DNA of 64,000 nt from Thamnidium elegans. Its lineage: Eukaryota > Mucoromycota > Mucoromycetes > Mucorales > Mucoraceae. The notes beneath the pieces are model-generated. The model saw nothing but the letters and a program-made list of their open reading frames with translations. It was not told where the DNA came from and searched no databases. Numbering within the stretch: the stretch's first letter is position 1; every line of letters begins with the position of its first letter. Positions 35,258-46,927 of this stretch are shown here, in pieces. The DNA is taken from contig JAIXMG010000001.1 of assembly GCA_025201345.1 (NCBI GenBank), forward strand, positions 1,612,001-1,676,000. Direction: 5' to 3'. A program made the translations under genes and the position numbers.

Positions 35258-37960
35258 GTATTTATTTTAGCGTATTAAAAAAATGAAAAGACAAGATTTT
35301 TTTTTATTTTTTTTTAAACAACAAATTCAGGTAGCGCGTATCTCATTTAACGCGTTGATTCGCGTTATTATCTTGGTTATAATGTCTGGTGATCCAAACT
35401 AATCATTAGTATATTTACGTACAAGTAAAAGATTTACGCCAGGAAACCTTAAAGCGGCAAAAAAAAAAAAAAAAAAAGTTCAAATAAATAAAAAATCGAA
35501 ACAACACTTCCTCTTAAACATAAGTTTTTTTTTTTATATTTGGTTATTTTCTAAAGCATTTGTTTAACAACATTATTTTCTTTTTTATGAACAAACATAT
35601 ATGAAAAGAGCCACTATTTAAATATGCTATTACTGAATGACAGGAAAAAAATGATTTTATTTAAAATATTAAAGATAACCAAGAATAATACTCTTTTTTT
35701 ATTGATAATAAGAGATGCATTAGCCACTTTCTTATATAAAAAAAGTGTTTCCAGAACTAACCGCGAGGAGGTTCATCTCTGTGTAGTTCCTTCTTTTTTT
35801 ATAGTAAAAGAGAATCTTCTCGCAGCCTGAACTCATTGGAACTAGGGGCGTCGAAGAAACAAAAACCTAAGTAAACCACCGGACGATCTACTCTATTTGG
35901 TCACAACTAAAATATGAGGAACCCTATCTTATAGCTTCGCCAACCAGACAGAGACCAAAATGCGTTGACGGTCCATGTTTAGCTTTGGAAATCACCCAAA
36001 GCTATGAAACACTAGCATCGCCGAGTCTATCCGCCTGAGGCTTCAACCGTTGTCTCAGTAGTAGTTGCGCACTACCTTTTGCACTAATCGTGGGATAGCA
36101 ATAACTGTTGAGAGCTAATGCATCACAAACCTGTGTTGTTGCAGTGATGTTACCCGCTAATGCCCCCTAGTCGAACGTCGCTCCCCTTGTGACAGTTCAC
36201 CGCTCGGTCCTTACGTCGAGGTGTGTGCTAATCCCTAGGTAATCACCCTAATAGGAAGTCCTCTTCGAAGAGATTTATTACCTAAGGCCCAAACTGTGTT
36301 GGCATATATTCAGTTATACGGCAATCATGAATCACCATGTAGAGGGTATACTTGAAATATAAGCAAAAGACAAAGAAGGGAAAAAAGAAAACAAACCACT
36401 GAAAAAAATTTTATGGTTGGTACAAGCCACATTGGCTAGTTTTCTTACTTGCTGTGCATCTTTTATTTATTTGTTTATGCTTGTGAATGCACAAAGCTTC
36501 ATATAAAAAGAGAGCATACTCTTCAAATGTATTCATGTAAAACTATCTTTTTTTTTTCAAAGGGAGATTTAACTGGCTTTGTTTCATAGTAATACAATAT
36601 TCCACTTTGGGCTTCAGACTTATCGGAGAAGGAGCGTAACAGAAAATTAAATCAGGCACCTGTAGTGTTCAGATATGGTATAGCTTTGAAGTGTATAAAC
36701 AAATTATCTGCTACACTCTGTAATTGACGGTTACATTTCCTTTTGTACCTTGTCCTAAACACAGCGACTCTTATTTCTAAACTCAAACAAAGAGGCAAAT
36801 ACAATTCCTTTTACACCTTTCTTTTTCCTCTTAATTTTATTCGTCGCTTGGAACATTGGACTTACACTATTATCCTGCACTCACATTAGCATCAATTGAA
36901 GATATAGCCGTCAAAAAGTTATATATCTTACGCATTCCTTTTTTGTTGTAAACGAAATGCGTCTGGTATCAACATAATAAATGTGTTTGTTTAATCCACA
37001 ATATTATTATGTACTTGGTAAGCATCCCTAAACGCCAGCTTAAGGTCCGGTCAGTTTTTGGACAGTGATTACTCGCTCAGTATTCTTTAGTAAAAATATG
37101 ATTCTAAATTCATTAGAAGCGCCTAAAAGAGTGATCTATCATCATTGTTTTTTTTTCGCAAAAAAAGGCGAAGTAGGCCCGGAGTAATAGCTAATAATAT
37201 CTGAAAAAAAAATAATAGAAAAAACCGAGAAAATATAGAACAAGCAGTTTTCAATGTTTGCTATTAGAGACATCTTCTCAACGACTAAATTTCGCTCTGT
37301 AACCTGGGTAAAAGAGTCATTTCCTGACTCTTAATTATACAAAAAAAGACATCTTATTTTAACTGTTAAAATTACCCTTTTTAGAAGTGTGCCTTAATAT
37401 TTAAGTAAAAAAATAAATATTTTAAAATAAATGATGGACAAACAATAATAGATTATAATATTTTAGATATTTTTTGAACTTACTATAGTTACTATATGAA
37501 AAAATATGCCGTATATCTTTTTCTGCAAAAGCTCAAACATTAGAGTTATGTAAAAGGGATTGTATTTGCATTTGTTTGAGTTTTAAAATAGGGGTCGTTG
37601 TAGTACAAAGAAAATGCAACTGTCAATTACAGAGTATAATAACAGAAATATAATTAAAAGAATATAAACTATAAGGCCGTATCCGAGAGAAGTACACTTT
37701 ATAATTTTTTATTAAATAAAAGGTAATATAATGAGAAGATCCAGCATCTCATTTACATGTACGCATTGCATAATTATAACTGTCAAGCATTATGCCAAAT
37801 GTTAAACCAAATAAGCCAAACATATTATATTTTACTGTAAAAATAACAGTAAGTTTTTATTAAGAATGTTGCGGATAGATTATTAAAAGGAAGAAAAAAA
37901 AACATTAAGGTAATGTTTACATTTAATGAGAATTAGGGCAGACATTATCTTTCCCTTTTT
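35258..37960. other. Gene-free region upstream of DNA2
   Basis: About 2.7 kb with no supported gene. The first 100 bp must hold the DNA2 promoter. The stretch 35820-36330 differs from its surroundings and is listed separately. The remainder is AT-rich with short stop-ridden frames. Confidence 0.5.
35820..36330. other. Homopolymer-poor block of higher GC, origin unknown
   Basis: About 510 bp that almost lacks the A/T runs seen everywhere else and looks clearly richer in G and C. All six frames carry stops. It contains small perfect hairpins: agctttgg/ccaaagct near 35981-36003, a ctcttcgaagag palindrome near 36263, and an imperfect cctaggtaat/attacctaagg pair near 36233-36288. It could be a solo LTR, a decayed element or a structured RNA gene. 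I cannot choose between these. Confidence 0.4.
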
Positions 37961-38105
37961 AAGAAGCCTTTTCTTTTTTATAATGCCTTCCCTTTTTTAT
38001 AATGCCTTCTTTTTTTTTTTATAATGCATTCTCTTTTTTTAAGACATTCTTTTTTAAAACGCTTTCTCATTCTCTTTTTAGGACACTCATTTTTATTTAT
38101 AGCTT
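37961..38105. repeat. Degenerate T-rich tandem array
   Basis: Six or so irregular copies of a unit close to ttttttataatgccttc, with decayed copies ending gacattc, gctttctc and gacactc. Unit length drifts around 18-25 bp, mostly through T-run length. Confidence 0.6.
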
Positions 38106-38252
38106 TTTTTTTTCGTTTTTATTTTATTTTTGGCCCTTTGGGTTGGGTTGCTAAATAAGAAAAAGTTAGAAATCAACTCTTTTTTATTTGCAGCAAAATG
38201 TTTTTATGATACTTTCCTTCTCTCCTCGTATCACTCCAACTTTCTACCAGCC

Positions 38253-38497
38253 AGTGCTTATGGTACCATTTGCGCCATGCAATTTTTTTTTTGGGGGTTT
38301 ACAGATTTGACCCATCTGCAGGGCTTTTTTCCAAAAGAGACAACTTGTGAATTTACATCCCCACCCCGCGGTAAGAGAAAGCGGAATGGGGATGTAAACC
38401 CACAACCTGCCTCTCCGGAAAAAAACCACCACGGATGAGTCAAACTGCAAACACACAAAAAAAAAGATTACAAGGCGCAAATGGTACCATAAGCACT
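38253..38497. mobile_element. Foldback / MITE-like element
   Basis: A perfect 24-bp inverted repeat bounds the element (38253-38276 and 38474-38497, starting agtgcttatggtacc). The arms keep matching inwards with mismatches (tttacagatttgac against tttgcagtttgac), and the centre has a perfect 11-bp pair, ttacatcccca/tggggatgtaa at 38353-38363 and 38387-38397. The whole 245 bp can therefore fold into one long imperfect hairpin. No transposase is encoded, so if mobile it is non-autonomous. No target-site duplication was identified. Confidence 0.75.
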
Positions 38498-39184
38498 ACT
38501 ATTACAGAAAAAAGACTTGATCAGAGTCCCAAAAACTGTAATAATAGTTAGTAAATATCTGGCCAGTTACCTTTTGTAGTTGTGAAGAAAAAAAAAAGAG
38601 AAAAAAAAAAAAAAGAGAAAAAAAACAAAAAAGGAAAAAAAAACCCGGGTCAATTTATACCCGTGATTTGTTGCCATAGTTTGTGTGACGTGTGGCATTT
38701 TTTGTGTGACCTTTTTTTGTGTGATCTTTTTTTGTAGTGTTGCCTAGTTACAGTGACGCTGGTTGATATATACCAGCTATATATCTAACCTTTTGATTAC
38801 TATTCAGGGTCTACTTTGGATTTTATTTGACAAACTTAATTATTTACCTGTGTAATAATTAAAGTACTTATTTATTTGTGGTATAGCAGGAAAATCACTA
38901 TTTTCCCTTTTATACAAACGTCAGGCACAGATTATTTATGCACCAATAATCACAATAATCTATAAGCAGTTATCTTTAACACAATCAATTCAACTTTCAT
39001 TGAATTCAAATCTCACTTTCATATAAAATAGCTATCCTTTTTCAAATTATTAAAAACCATCTTATTTTAGACTTTTAATGAATTTTATAACAATATATCA
39101 CTAATTGTCGCATATCTTCTATACCTGCTTTTGTCCCTCTCTCTTTCTAATAAAATATAACATAATAATGAATACTTTTTTTTT

Positions 39185-39890
39185 ATGAAGATGGACAGGA
39201 AAACATTTTTAATGAAAAAGAAAAAGTTTACAATCCGATGGAGGATATTTTAACATATATCGATGATCCTAACCTAGTTCTTGAAACAATAACTAGTCGA
39301 CAAACTTACTTGAGCGTTAAGCGCCCCCCCCCCCAAAAAAAATGCTGAAGGGTTCTCACTTAAAAAGCAGTCGAAACCTGGTAAGTTAAAGCCATCAGTG
39401 AAGTTATACAACAATTACAGCGACTTCACCAGAGAAACGTTTATAGACCGTATGCTCGAAAATCCTCAAGGTTGCAAAAGACTTAAATATTAATTACTGT
39501 ACTGCGTTAAGATGGTGGAAGTATTACCGAAGGGACAGAAGAGGTTGCGCATAAAAATATGAACAAAACAGTGGTACGAAAAGCTCATTTACAACCGAGT
39601 ATAACGAGCTACTTGGCTGTGGGATTTTAGTAAAATGGCTGTGGGATCTTAGTAAAATGGCTGTGGGGTCTTAGTAAAATGGCTGTGGGGTCTTAGTAAA
39701 ATGGCTGTGGGGTCTTAATAAAACAGCTGTGGGTAATTACCTCCTGTTATATTCAGACGACATAATAAATAATTTGACTGAGCGATTTTAAGGCTTTACT
39801 ATATCAAAGTCGCAACTTAATAACCATTTACGAAACACAATGCTCATCACAGTGAAAAAACCGACGTTTGAACCTGAGGCCTGGTTACAT
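39185..39890 (+). pseudogene. Decayed Tc1-like transposase
   Basis: Fragments in shifting frames read as a DNA-binding transposase N-terminus: MEDILTYIDDPNLVLET, KLYNNYSDFTRETFIDRMLE, KDLNINYCTALRWWKYYR, KSSFTTEYNELL and, after the minisatellite, SKSQLNNHLRNTMLITVKKP. These resemble helix-turn-helix regions of transposases common in Mucoromycota genomes. Several frameshifts and stops (for example after LVS, and before KYEQNSGT) and the lack of a DDE catalytic region show that it is dead. The Tc1/mariner-superfamily label is from pattern memory. Confidence 0.65.
39615..39733. repeat. 22-bp minisatellite, about 5.4 copies
   Basis: Tandem units of ggctgtggggtcttagtaaa plus at, starting at 39615, 39637, 39659, 39681, 39703 and a partial copy at 39725. 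Copies differ by one to three bases. The array sits inside the decayed transposase. Confidence 0.92.
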
Positions 39891-42374
39891 TGGGGGTACT
39901 GGGGGCACATCTGAGATTTTTAAAATTGGGGTACTTAGGAAATCATTAGAAAATGCAAAAATATATTATTTGTAAAAATAGTTCGGTTTAAATATCTACT
40001 GAAATCCGTCTAAAATAGCGTTAAAAAGTTACAGAAGCACCCTGGCAGCAGGAATGCCCTACAGCAGTAGAAACAAACTGCAAAAGCAGCAATAATAAGG
40101 AATAGCTTACCTGCAAAAAAAAATAACGATTAGATACGGTTCAATTACAAGTTGCTTTATAAGTATTCATATACCTTTATTGATACTTAAGTGTCATTTA
40201 TAACAAATCTAGAAGAGAATAAACAAAAATGATGAATAGAATGAAAAAGTAAAATTTTGTATAATGTACTTGAAAGATGACTTTCAGTTCATATAATACA
40301 GTCTTATTATGTAGTGTCATGTCAGTAACAATATAAAAATGATAGTTAATATTATATATATGTTTACCTTGGGCTCCAGTCGTAAAAAAAATATAAACCT
40401 GTATATGAAGTTATATTATAGTTAAATTTTACGGTTAGTATATGGTGAAAGAGCCTTGTTTGGTTTACTTTACCTTAGAAAAAACATAAAGAAAGAGAAA
40501 AAGAGAGAAAAAGAGAGAGAAAGAGAGAAAAAAAAAGACTTCAGATTTTAAACTAAAAAAAAAGAACATTATCAGTTATGTCAGTTAACGCGTAACTTTG
40601 CTTGTTCAATGATATTCTACTTACCTTTAGATTATACTTAAGTTATAATCTCAGACTGACTACCGTTTGAGAGACATTTCTTCATAAGTAACTGGCAAAT
40701 GTATCTCTATATTCAAACAAAAACAAAAAAAAGTGGAAAGTATCAGTTTCATGCATAAAAAAGAAATTTTTCATATATGATACTCAATTTTACTTATTTT
40801 ATAGAAATACATTGCTCTGACAATCCGACTTTTTTTAAACATGTGCCCAGTTACATGATCATCTTTATCCAATGCGTTTTTCTGAATGTCGTAAATATCT
40901 TAAAACTAAATTAAATGAGGGCTAGAAACGAACATTCCCACTTCAAAAACAATGAAAATCGAAAAATGGACGTACACGTAAATTATATTCTTCAACATTT
41001 ACCTCGTCTTCTGAAATTTTACGGCTTCAATTCCGCCCCGTTCAAGTTTTTTTTTTTTTTTTGACTACCAGGGCCGTCAAAGGCCCAACGCCGAAATGAA
41101 TATAATTTTAAACGGGGTAAAAAGGTATAACCGCAAAAGAGAAGAAAAATCAGAAAAACCAGAAAAAGAAGGAAGAAGAAGAAAAACGGAGGCAAAGAAG
41201 AGCAGGAAGTTAAAGAGATGTAATATTATATCTAATGGTCTCTGCATCCAATAATAACATTTTTGAAAACATTTAGCTCAAAGCGGCGCCTATCAAAATT
41301 TGTAAAAAGTTCACTTGTCCCTTTGGTGGTCTTTGGTGACGGAATGAGAAGAAAATGTTAGCCGGTGTAATCAATATTTTGTATAAAGAGTTATAATGTC
41401 GCCAAAAACAATGTATTGCTGCCGTCGAGACATTGACAAGTTTAGGACGTCAATCGTAAGCATTTTTTTTTTTTTTTTTTTGTAAAAAAAATAACTTGAA
41501 ATTAATGTATATTTATTACAGACCTGCAATATGTGTAAATCAGATGTCTAGATGTGCAGCACGAGATAACTTATCAAGAGGCCAAAAACAGAAAAAAAAG
41601 TACTAAAAAGGAGATATACAACTATTTTGTTAATACTAGCTGGTACAATCTTGCATCACATAAAATGTTACACTTGCTCATATTTCTACCAATTTGGAAA
41701 TATTCTAATAATTAAAGCAGGTGATGAAGTCAATCTTGTGTGCAAATAAGAGTAGTACTGTGCTTCCACCGGATGTTTGACCTCTTTTCTTCTTTTATAC
41801 TTATAGTCTTTATTTCTTTCATTGGCTAAATACCCTCTTTTCGTTACTTGTATGAATCAGTGCTTTACCTATTATAAAGTGGAATCAATTAGCGACTCCG
41901 CTGTTAGATATAATATAATAATTAGAATATAGACTTGTGGGACTATTTTCACTTTCACATCTGTGATCTTTACAAGGTTACCTTAATCTTAGAGCAATAA
42001 GAAAAAGGTCGAGGTCATACGATAAGAAAATTAGTTCAATTCCAGTAAATATTAAATGCACGCATAACCAATTATATCTGTAGCGATGAACCTGAATAAA
42101 AGATGACCCAGTAAACAAAGAGTTGACAGGATCATCATTTAGGAGCAATATCGGTTATGATGGATCAAACGGAAGATGGGAGTCAATTCTTACGAGTAGA
42201 AACTCATCATTACAAAGCAGATAGGATTGGGTATAGACGATTTAAACCTATTAGAAAATATAGCTCTTTTAAATCAATTAGGATATTCAAGATATAAAAA
42301 GGAAATGTAATTTAAGTTTTAGAGAGTTTTTTTCAGTTTTATTTTTAATAAAAAATACCTCAAGTCTTTTTTCA
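39891..42374. other. Gene-free region with sequence debris
   Basis: About 2.5 kb without a supported gene. A G-rich motif (attgggggtactgggggcac) at about 39887-39907, a GA-rich tract at about 40490-40535 and several A/T runs are visible. Near 42150-42310 two overlapping frames look like broken coding sequence; this is described among the findings. Confidence 0.45.
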
Positions 42375-43340
42375 TTAAATTTTACGCTGTAATTTTGTCA
42401 AATACCACAGGCTGACTTGTTGCCATTCTGCGGATGTAAAAAGCTTTCGCTGAGAAGTGTACGATTGACCAACCAGATTCAAGATCGACGATAGGCCATT
42501 GGACATAATCTTTCGCTGTCGCGAAGATAGGGGGTTTCCATGCTTGTACTGGTCATGTAAGTTGGTTGCCTCCCGTTTGATAATTGTGGCAATGGTTATC
42601 TTAGTAGTGTCACAGACAATACCATCCGTTTCAACTACTTCTGAGAAGGGGGGTGATGGCATTGCATTGGTTTCAATAATAAGAATCGGTGAATGCAATA
42701 GTCCTGATTTTGTGGGCGAGAACAGCGATGGTGGTGTGTCATTAAGCTTCGGAGCAGATAATAAGCGTCCTGAGGGTGCTGATGGTGATGTATCTGTGGC
42801 ATGCTTTGGTGAGTTTTCTGTTTCAGTTAACGGATTGTATGTGGATGGCAATGAATCACTAGGCAGTCGAGTGGATGATCCTTCTTCAGATAAAGATGGA
42901 ACTTTAAAGTGCGAAGTTAATGATGATAAGCTCATAAGTCGTTTTTTGGACGAAGTCGAAGCTGGCGATGATTCCTGCAGTCGTTTGATGCTTATTGACG
43001 ATTGCTCAAGTTGTTTAGAATGCTGTGACATTAGTGAGCTTTCGATAATAATGATGCTAGTTTCCAATTTTGTTTGCGACCTCTGCCGATTGACAATATC
43101 TTGTTGCAAAGCAATGACATGATTGTCCCAAAAGTAATTGTTGATGACGTCCTTTTTCGCGTTGCTCAGCTGTTTCTTGACTCGTGACACTTCTCTCATT
43201 ACCTTGGTATTGATAAATGCATTGGCAAATCTATCAAGGCCTTCGCTCATGTATATATGGCATGAACGCTTTCTGGTGAACTGCCTGCGAGAAAGGCTTT
43301 CGTCATAGGATGTGATGTTCCAGTCGGCGCATGCATTCAA
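42375..43340 (-). CDS. Orphan protein, Ser/Pro-rich middle, possibly incomplete
   Basis: An open frame of about 320 codons that I cannot assign to a family. It opens with a possible partial exon (YWKLNACADWNITSYDE) preceded by a CTTGTAG acceptor at about 43358, but I find no upstream exon with an ATG that joins in frame. The first internal ATG is near 43252 (MSEGLDRFANAF). The N-terminal 110 residues are charged and helical, 110-250 is Ser/Pro/Thr-rich, and the C-terminal 70 residues look folded (QRKIMSNGLSSILNLVG, FTSAEWQQVSLWY). It lies among transposon debris, so it may be an element-borne or lineage-expanded gene, or a truncated one. Confidence 0.5.
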   Translation of the reverse strand: MNACADWNITSYDESLSRRQFTRKRSCHIYMSEGLDRFANAFINTKVMREVSRVKKQLSNAKKDVINNYFWDNHVIALQQDIVNRQRSQTKLETSIIIIESSLMSQHSKQLEQSSISIKRLQESSPASTSSKKRLMSLSSLTSHFKVPSLSEEGSSTRLPSDSLPSTYNPLTETENSPKHATDTSPSAPSGRLLSAPKLNDTPPSLFSPTKSGLLHSPILIIETNAMPSPPFSEVVETDGIVCDTTKITIATIIKREATNLHDQYKHGNPLSSRQRKIMSNGLSSILNLVGQSYTSQRKLFTSAEWQQVSLWYLTKLQRKI

Positions 43341-43660
43341 CTTCCAATATTCTACAAGGGAAAAAGAACAGGAGGTTATTTGTTTGATGTTTTTTTTAAC
43401 TTTTGGTTTTATGAGGTGAGTGAAATACCATAATTAACAAGGTTGTACTTCAAATAGAATCATATAATCTCATGGTCATCGTTTTTGCTATTCTTGTTGG
43501 TTTTGTTGCGCTTGGTGATTTTAATCATGATAAAATGGGGTTTATTCAACTATGATAAAAAAGATTTATTTAATCATCGTGATATTTATATTACAATTTC
43601 CTTTCTCATGATATTAAAGTCGTTTTTACACAGTATCTCGAATAACCGCGTAAATTCTGG

Positions 43661-44008
43661 AAAACAAAATTGACGTTTAAAGTAAAAAATATATGGTATC
43701 AACTACTACACAACAAAATAAATACTCGCGTAGTCGCCCAACGGCTTATGCCCGATATCGTGCAACCTCCTTTCTGCCCACTCTGCCCTACCGAATCTTT
43801 TCAACATCCTGAACACATGCTTATCAACTGCCAAAGGATATGGCAAATATGGAAAATGTCCTTTCAATATCTTTTTCCACGCCAATCTCAACTACACCGA
43901 TCAAACCAACTTGGGTTCGCCAACCTTAATACCTTAACTACACCAACCCTTTTCACACCCAATAATACTTTAGCTAATTTTTCAACCAAAAGCACATCCC
44001 TCTTCTGA
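43661..44008 (+). mobile_element. LINE retrotransposon fragment (zf-RVT C-terminal domain)
   Basis: An open stretch reads VKNIWYQLLHNKINTRVVAQ, then PFCPLCPTESFQHPEHML followed by INCQRIWQIW. The Cys-x2-Cys...His...His...Cys pattern followed by Trp residues is the zinc-binding domain found after reverse transcriptase in LINE elements. No reverse transcriptase domain lies upstream, so this is a 5'-truncated or decayed copy, as is common for LINE insertions. Confidence 0.7.
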
Positions 44009-44585
44009 CATGTGACTTTTAATAATCTAATAATAAACCTTTTTAAACTGCAAACAAAGCGAAAGTAGCTTTTACATATCTTTTGTATTATCTCCGTCTA
44101 AATTGACTGACTATACCAAATTTGGAGAAGTGCACAGTAATGTCGAATTAGGTTAAATAAACCTGTTTTGAACATTCTGATATAATTTTATTTTATTTTG
44201 GGTAAATTTTCTAAAAGTGTAGTTATTTATCCATATTTATCACCTGTATTCCCTTTTTGTTTCTATCATTATTATCAAGTGAGAACTATCTTGCATTATT
44301 CTTGGCTAGTAGACATATGTTAACTAAAAAATAACAAAACGCCACCGTAGAAAAGGTGCATTGTTTAAATGGTTTTTCTAATCTCAGTCTGCTAAAATAG
44401 GTGTTTTTGGCCAAAAACAGTGATTCCATCAACTCCGTGCGATCCTTGGAAATTGATATATAAACTATTTAAAAAAATCGATAATTCTAGTATTTGTTTC
44501 TTCTTTATCAGTTATATTACATACGCTTCTTTTTATTGCATTACTTCTTTTTTTATTAATATACATATATATATATATAAAGAGC
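44009..44585 (+). promoter_or_regulatory. Upstream region of the OPT transporter gene
   Basis: 577 bp between LINE debris and the transporter start. A strong (TA)n TATA-like stretch at about 44560-44580 ends only a few bases before the ATG, so transcription may start further upstream. No other element is recognised. Confidence 0.5.
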
Positions 44586-46927
44586 ATGGCAGGAACCAGC
44601 GTATCCTCCGTTAAAAAGGAGGATTTAGTCAATGAATACATTACAACTGAAACTATCGTCACCTCTGAAAAATTAGAGGATTTCATCTCTGACCGCGAAA
44701 AGACTCAACATATTGATGATTCAGAAAAGTCCGATTTTAATGAATATGTTGAAACTGCAGAAGATTCTCCCATTGAGGAAGTCCGTGCTGTAGTATCAAA
44801 GTAAGTTTTTAAAAAGTATAATCTCAGTAAAATTTAAGTTAACTTTTTTTTATATATAGTACCGATGACCCTACCCTGCCTATATATACCTTTCGTATGT
44901 GGTTTTTAGGTATTATCTTTGGTGCCTTACTTAGTTTTGTCAATCAATTTTTCCATTTCCGTCAAAATGCTTTGACTTTATCTCCTCTTGTTGTCCAATT
45001 ACTTAGTTTCCCTCTTGGTAAGCTTATGGAAAAGGTTATTCCCAAATCCAGATTCTTTAATCCTGGTCCATTCAACATCAAGGAACATGTCTTGATTACA
45101 ACTCTTGCCAATTGTTGTTACAGCACCGCCTACGCTGTTGATATTATTACCATTCAACGTATCTTTTATAACCAAGATTTAGGTTGGGGTGGAGGTATCT
45201 TATTAATTTGGACTACTCAATTTATTGGTTACGGTATGGCTGGTCTACTCCGTCCTTATCTTGTATACCCTTCTGCCATGGTCTGGCCAGGAAACTTGTC
45301 CAACATTTCGCTTTTCCGTTCTTTCCATCAACCTGATACAAACTGGAACGGTCCGTCTCGTCTCCGTTGGTTTATGTATAGTTTTGCCGGTATGTTCGTC
45401 TATTACTGGCTTCCGGGTTACTTTTTCCAGGTATTGACCTTTTTCTCTTGGGCTTGCTGGATCAACCAAGATAATCGTGTATTGGCTCAACTTACCGGCT
45501 CCCTTAATGGTTTGGGTATACTCTCTGTCTCTTTTGATTGGACTACCATTACCTCTTTCCTTGGTTCTCCATTAGTCGTACCTTTTTGGGCCATTGCTAA
45601 TATCTCTGTTGGATTTATTTTTGTTGCTTGGATTATGGTCCCCGCTTTATACTATAGCAACGTTTGGGATGCTAAAACTTTCCCCATTTTAACTTCTGAC
45701 TTATTCAATGTTGCTGGTGAGCCTTGGGATAACAGTCTCGTTTTAAACGATCAAAAGATCTTGGATCCCGCGCTTTACGCTATACATGGCCCTCTTCGTA
45801 TGACCACGTTTTTTGCATTCACTTACGGTATTGGTTTTGCTGGTGTCACCAGTCTTTTAACACATACTGCTTTATTCCACGGTAAAGATATCATCAAACA
45901 ATTCAAGAACTCTCGTACCAAGAACAATGAAGATATTCATCAAAAGTTAATGCGTGCTTACCCTGAGGTACCTGACTGGTGGTATATTGTCATATTTTTC
46001 ATTTCATTTGGTGTTTCATTTGCTGTTATTTATGAATGGCCCATTTATCTTCCTTGGTGGGGTCTTATCCTTGCTGTTGCAATCTCTGTTATTTTCGTAC
46101 TCCCCATTGGTATTATTCAGGCCGTTACTAACCAACAACCAGGTCTTAATGTTATCACTGAATTTGTTATTGGTTTTGCTCTTCCTGGTCATCCTATTGC
46201 CAACGTTACTTTCAAAACTTACGGTTATATTAGTTCCACTCAATGTCTTAACTTCCTTAGTGATCTTAAGCTTGGCCATTATACCAAAGTTCCTCCTAAA
46301 GCCATGTTCTGGGTTCAAATCGTTGGTACTTTCTTGGCTGGTTTAGTTAACTTGGCTACTGCGACATGGCTGATGGATACTGTCGCAGATATCTGTACTA
46401 CAAAAGGTCGCCCTTTCACTTGTCCTTCAGCAAAAACCTTTTATTCTGCTTCGGTTATTTGGGGGGCTATTGGTCCTGAAAAGATGTTTGGCGCCGAGTC
46501 TCCTTATAACTCTATGCTTTGGTTCTTCCTTATTGGTATCTTTATTCCTATTCCCTTCTGGCTCCTTTCCAAAAAGTATCCAGACAGTTGGATCAAATAT
46601 ATCCATATCCCTTTAATCTTGAACTCTACCGGTATGATGCCTCCTGCCGTCCCACTTAATTTCTCCATGTGGTGTGCTGCTGGTTTTGTCTTTATGTTCT
46701 ATATTCGTAGATATCACTTTGACTGGTGGAGAAAGTATAACTATGTTACCTCTGCCGCTTTCGATTCTGGTGTTGCTATTAGCGCCATTGTTGTCTTTGG
46801 TGTAGTAACTGGATCAGGTTATACCCCCGAGTGGTGGGGCAATGGTGGTGCCGGTGGACCAAATGCTATGGGCGATAACTGTAACCTGGCTGCTGATAAC
46901 GCTTACGGCTATTGTCCTAGCTGCTAA
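44586..46927 (+). CDS. OPT-family oligopeptide transporter
   Basis: Two exons (44586-44800 and 44860-46927) give 760 aa. After an acidic cytosolic N-terminus of about 70 residues comes DDPTLPIYTFRMWFLG, the usual entry to the first helix. OPT signature motifs are present: FFNPGPFNIKEHVLI (NPG motif) and YTKVPPKAMFWVQIVGT (the KIPPR-type motif). Many membrane helices and the C-terminal SAAFDSGVAISAI and GSGYTPEWWGN blocks complete the family pattern. OPT proteins import tetra- and pentapeptides, glutathione or metal-siderophore complexes with protons. Codon choice (GGT, CTT, TTC, GCT) resembles the POT gene at the left edge and suggests good expression. Substrate is not predictable. Confidence 0.95.

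Noticed and set aside
38130..38480. Overlapping open frames of 66-102 codons on both strands
   Set aside because: They are by-products of the foldback element, whose inverted arms give similar frames on both strands.
42499..43122. A 207-codon plus-strand open frame
   Set aside because: It is antisense to the longer minus-strand orphan frame, and its sequence mirrors the Ser/Pro-rich codons of that frame.
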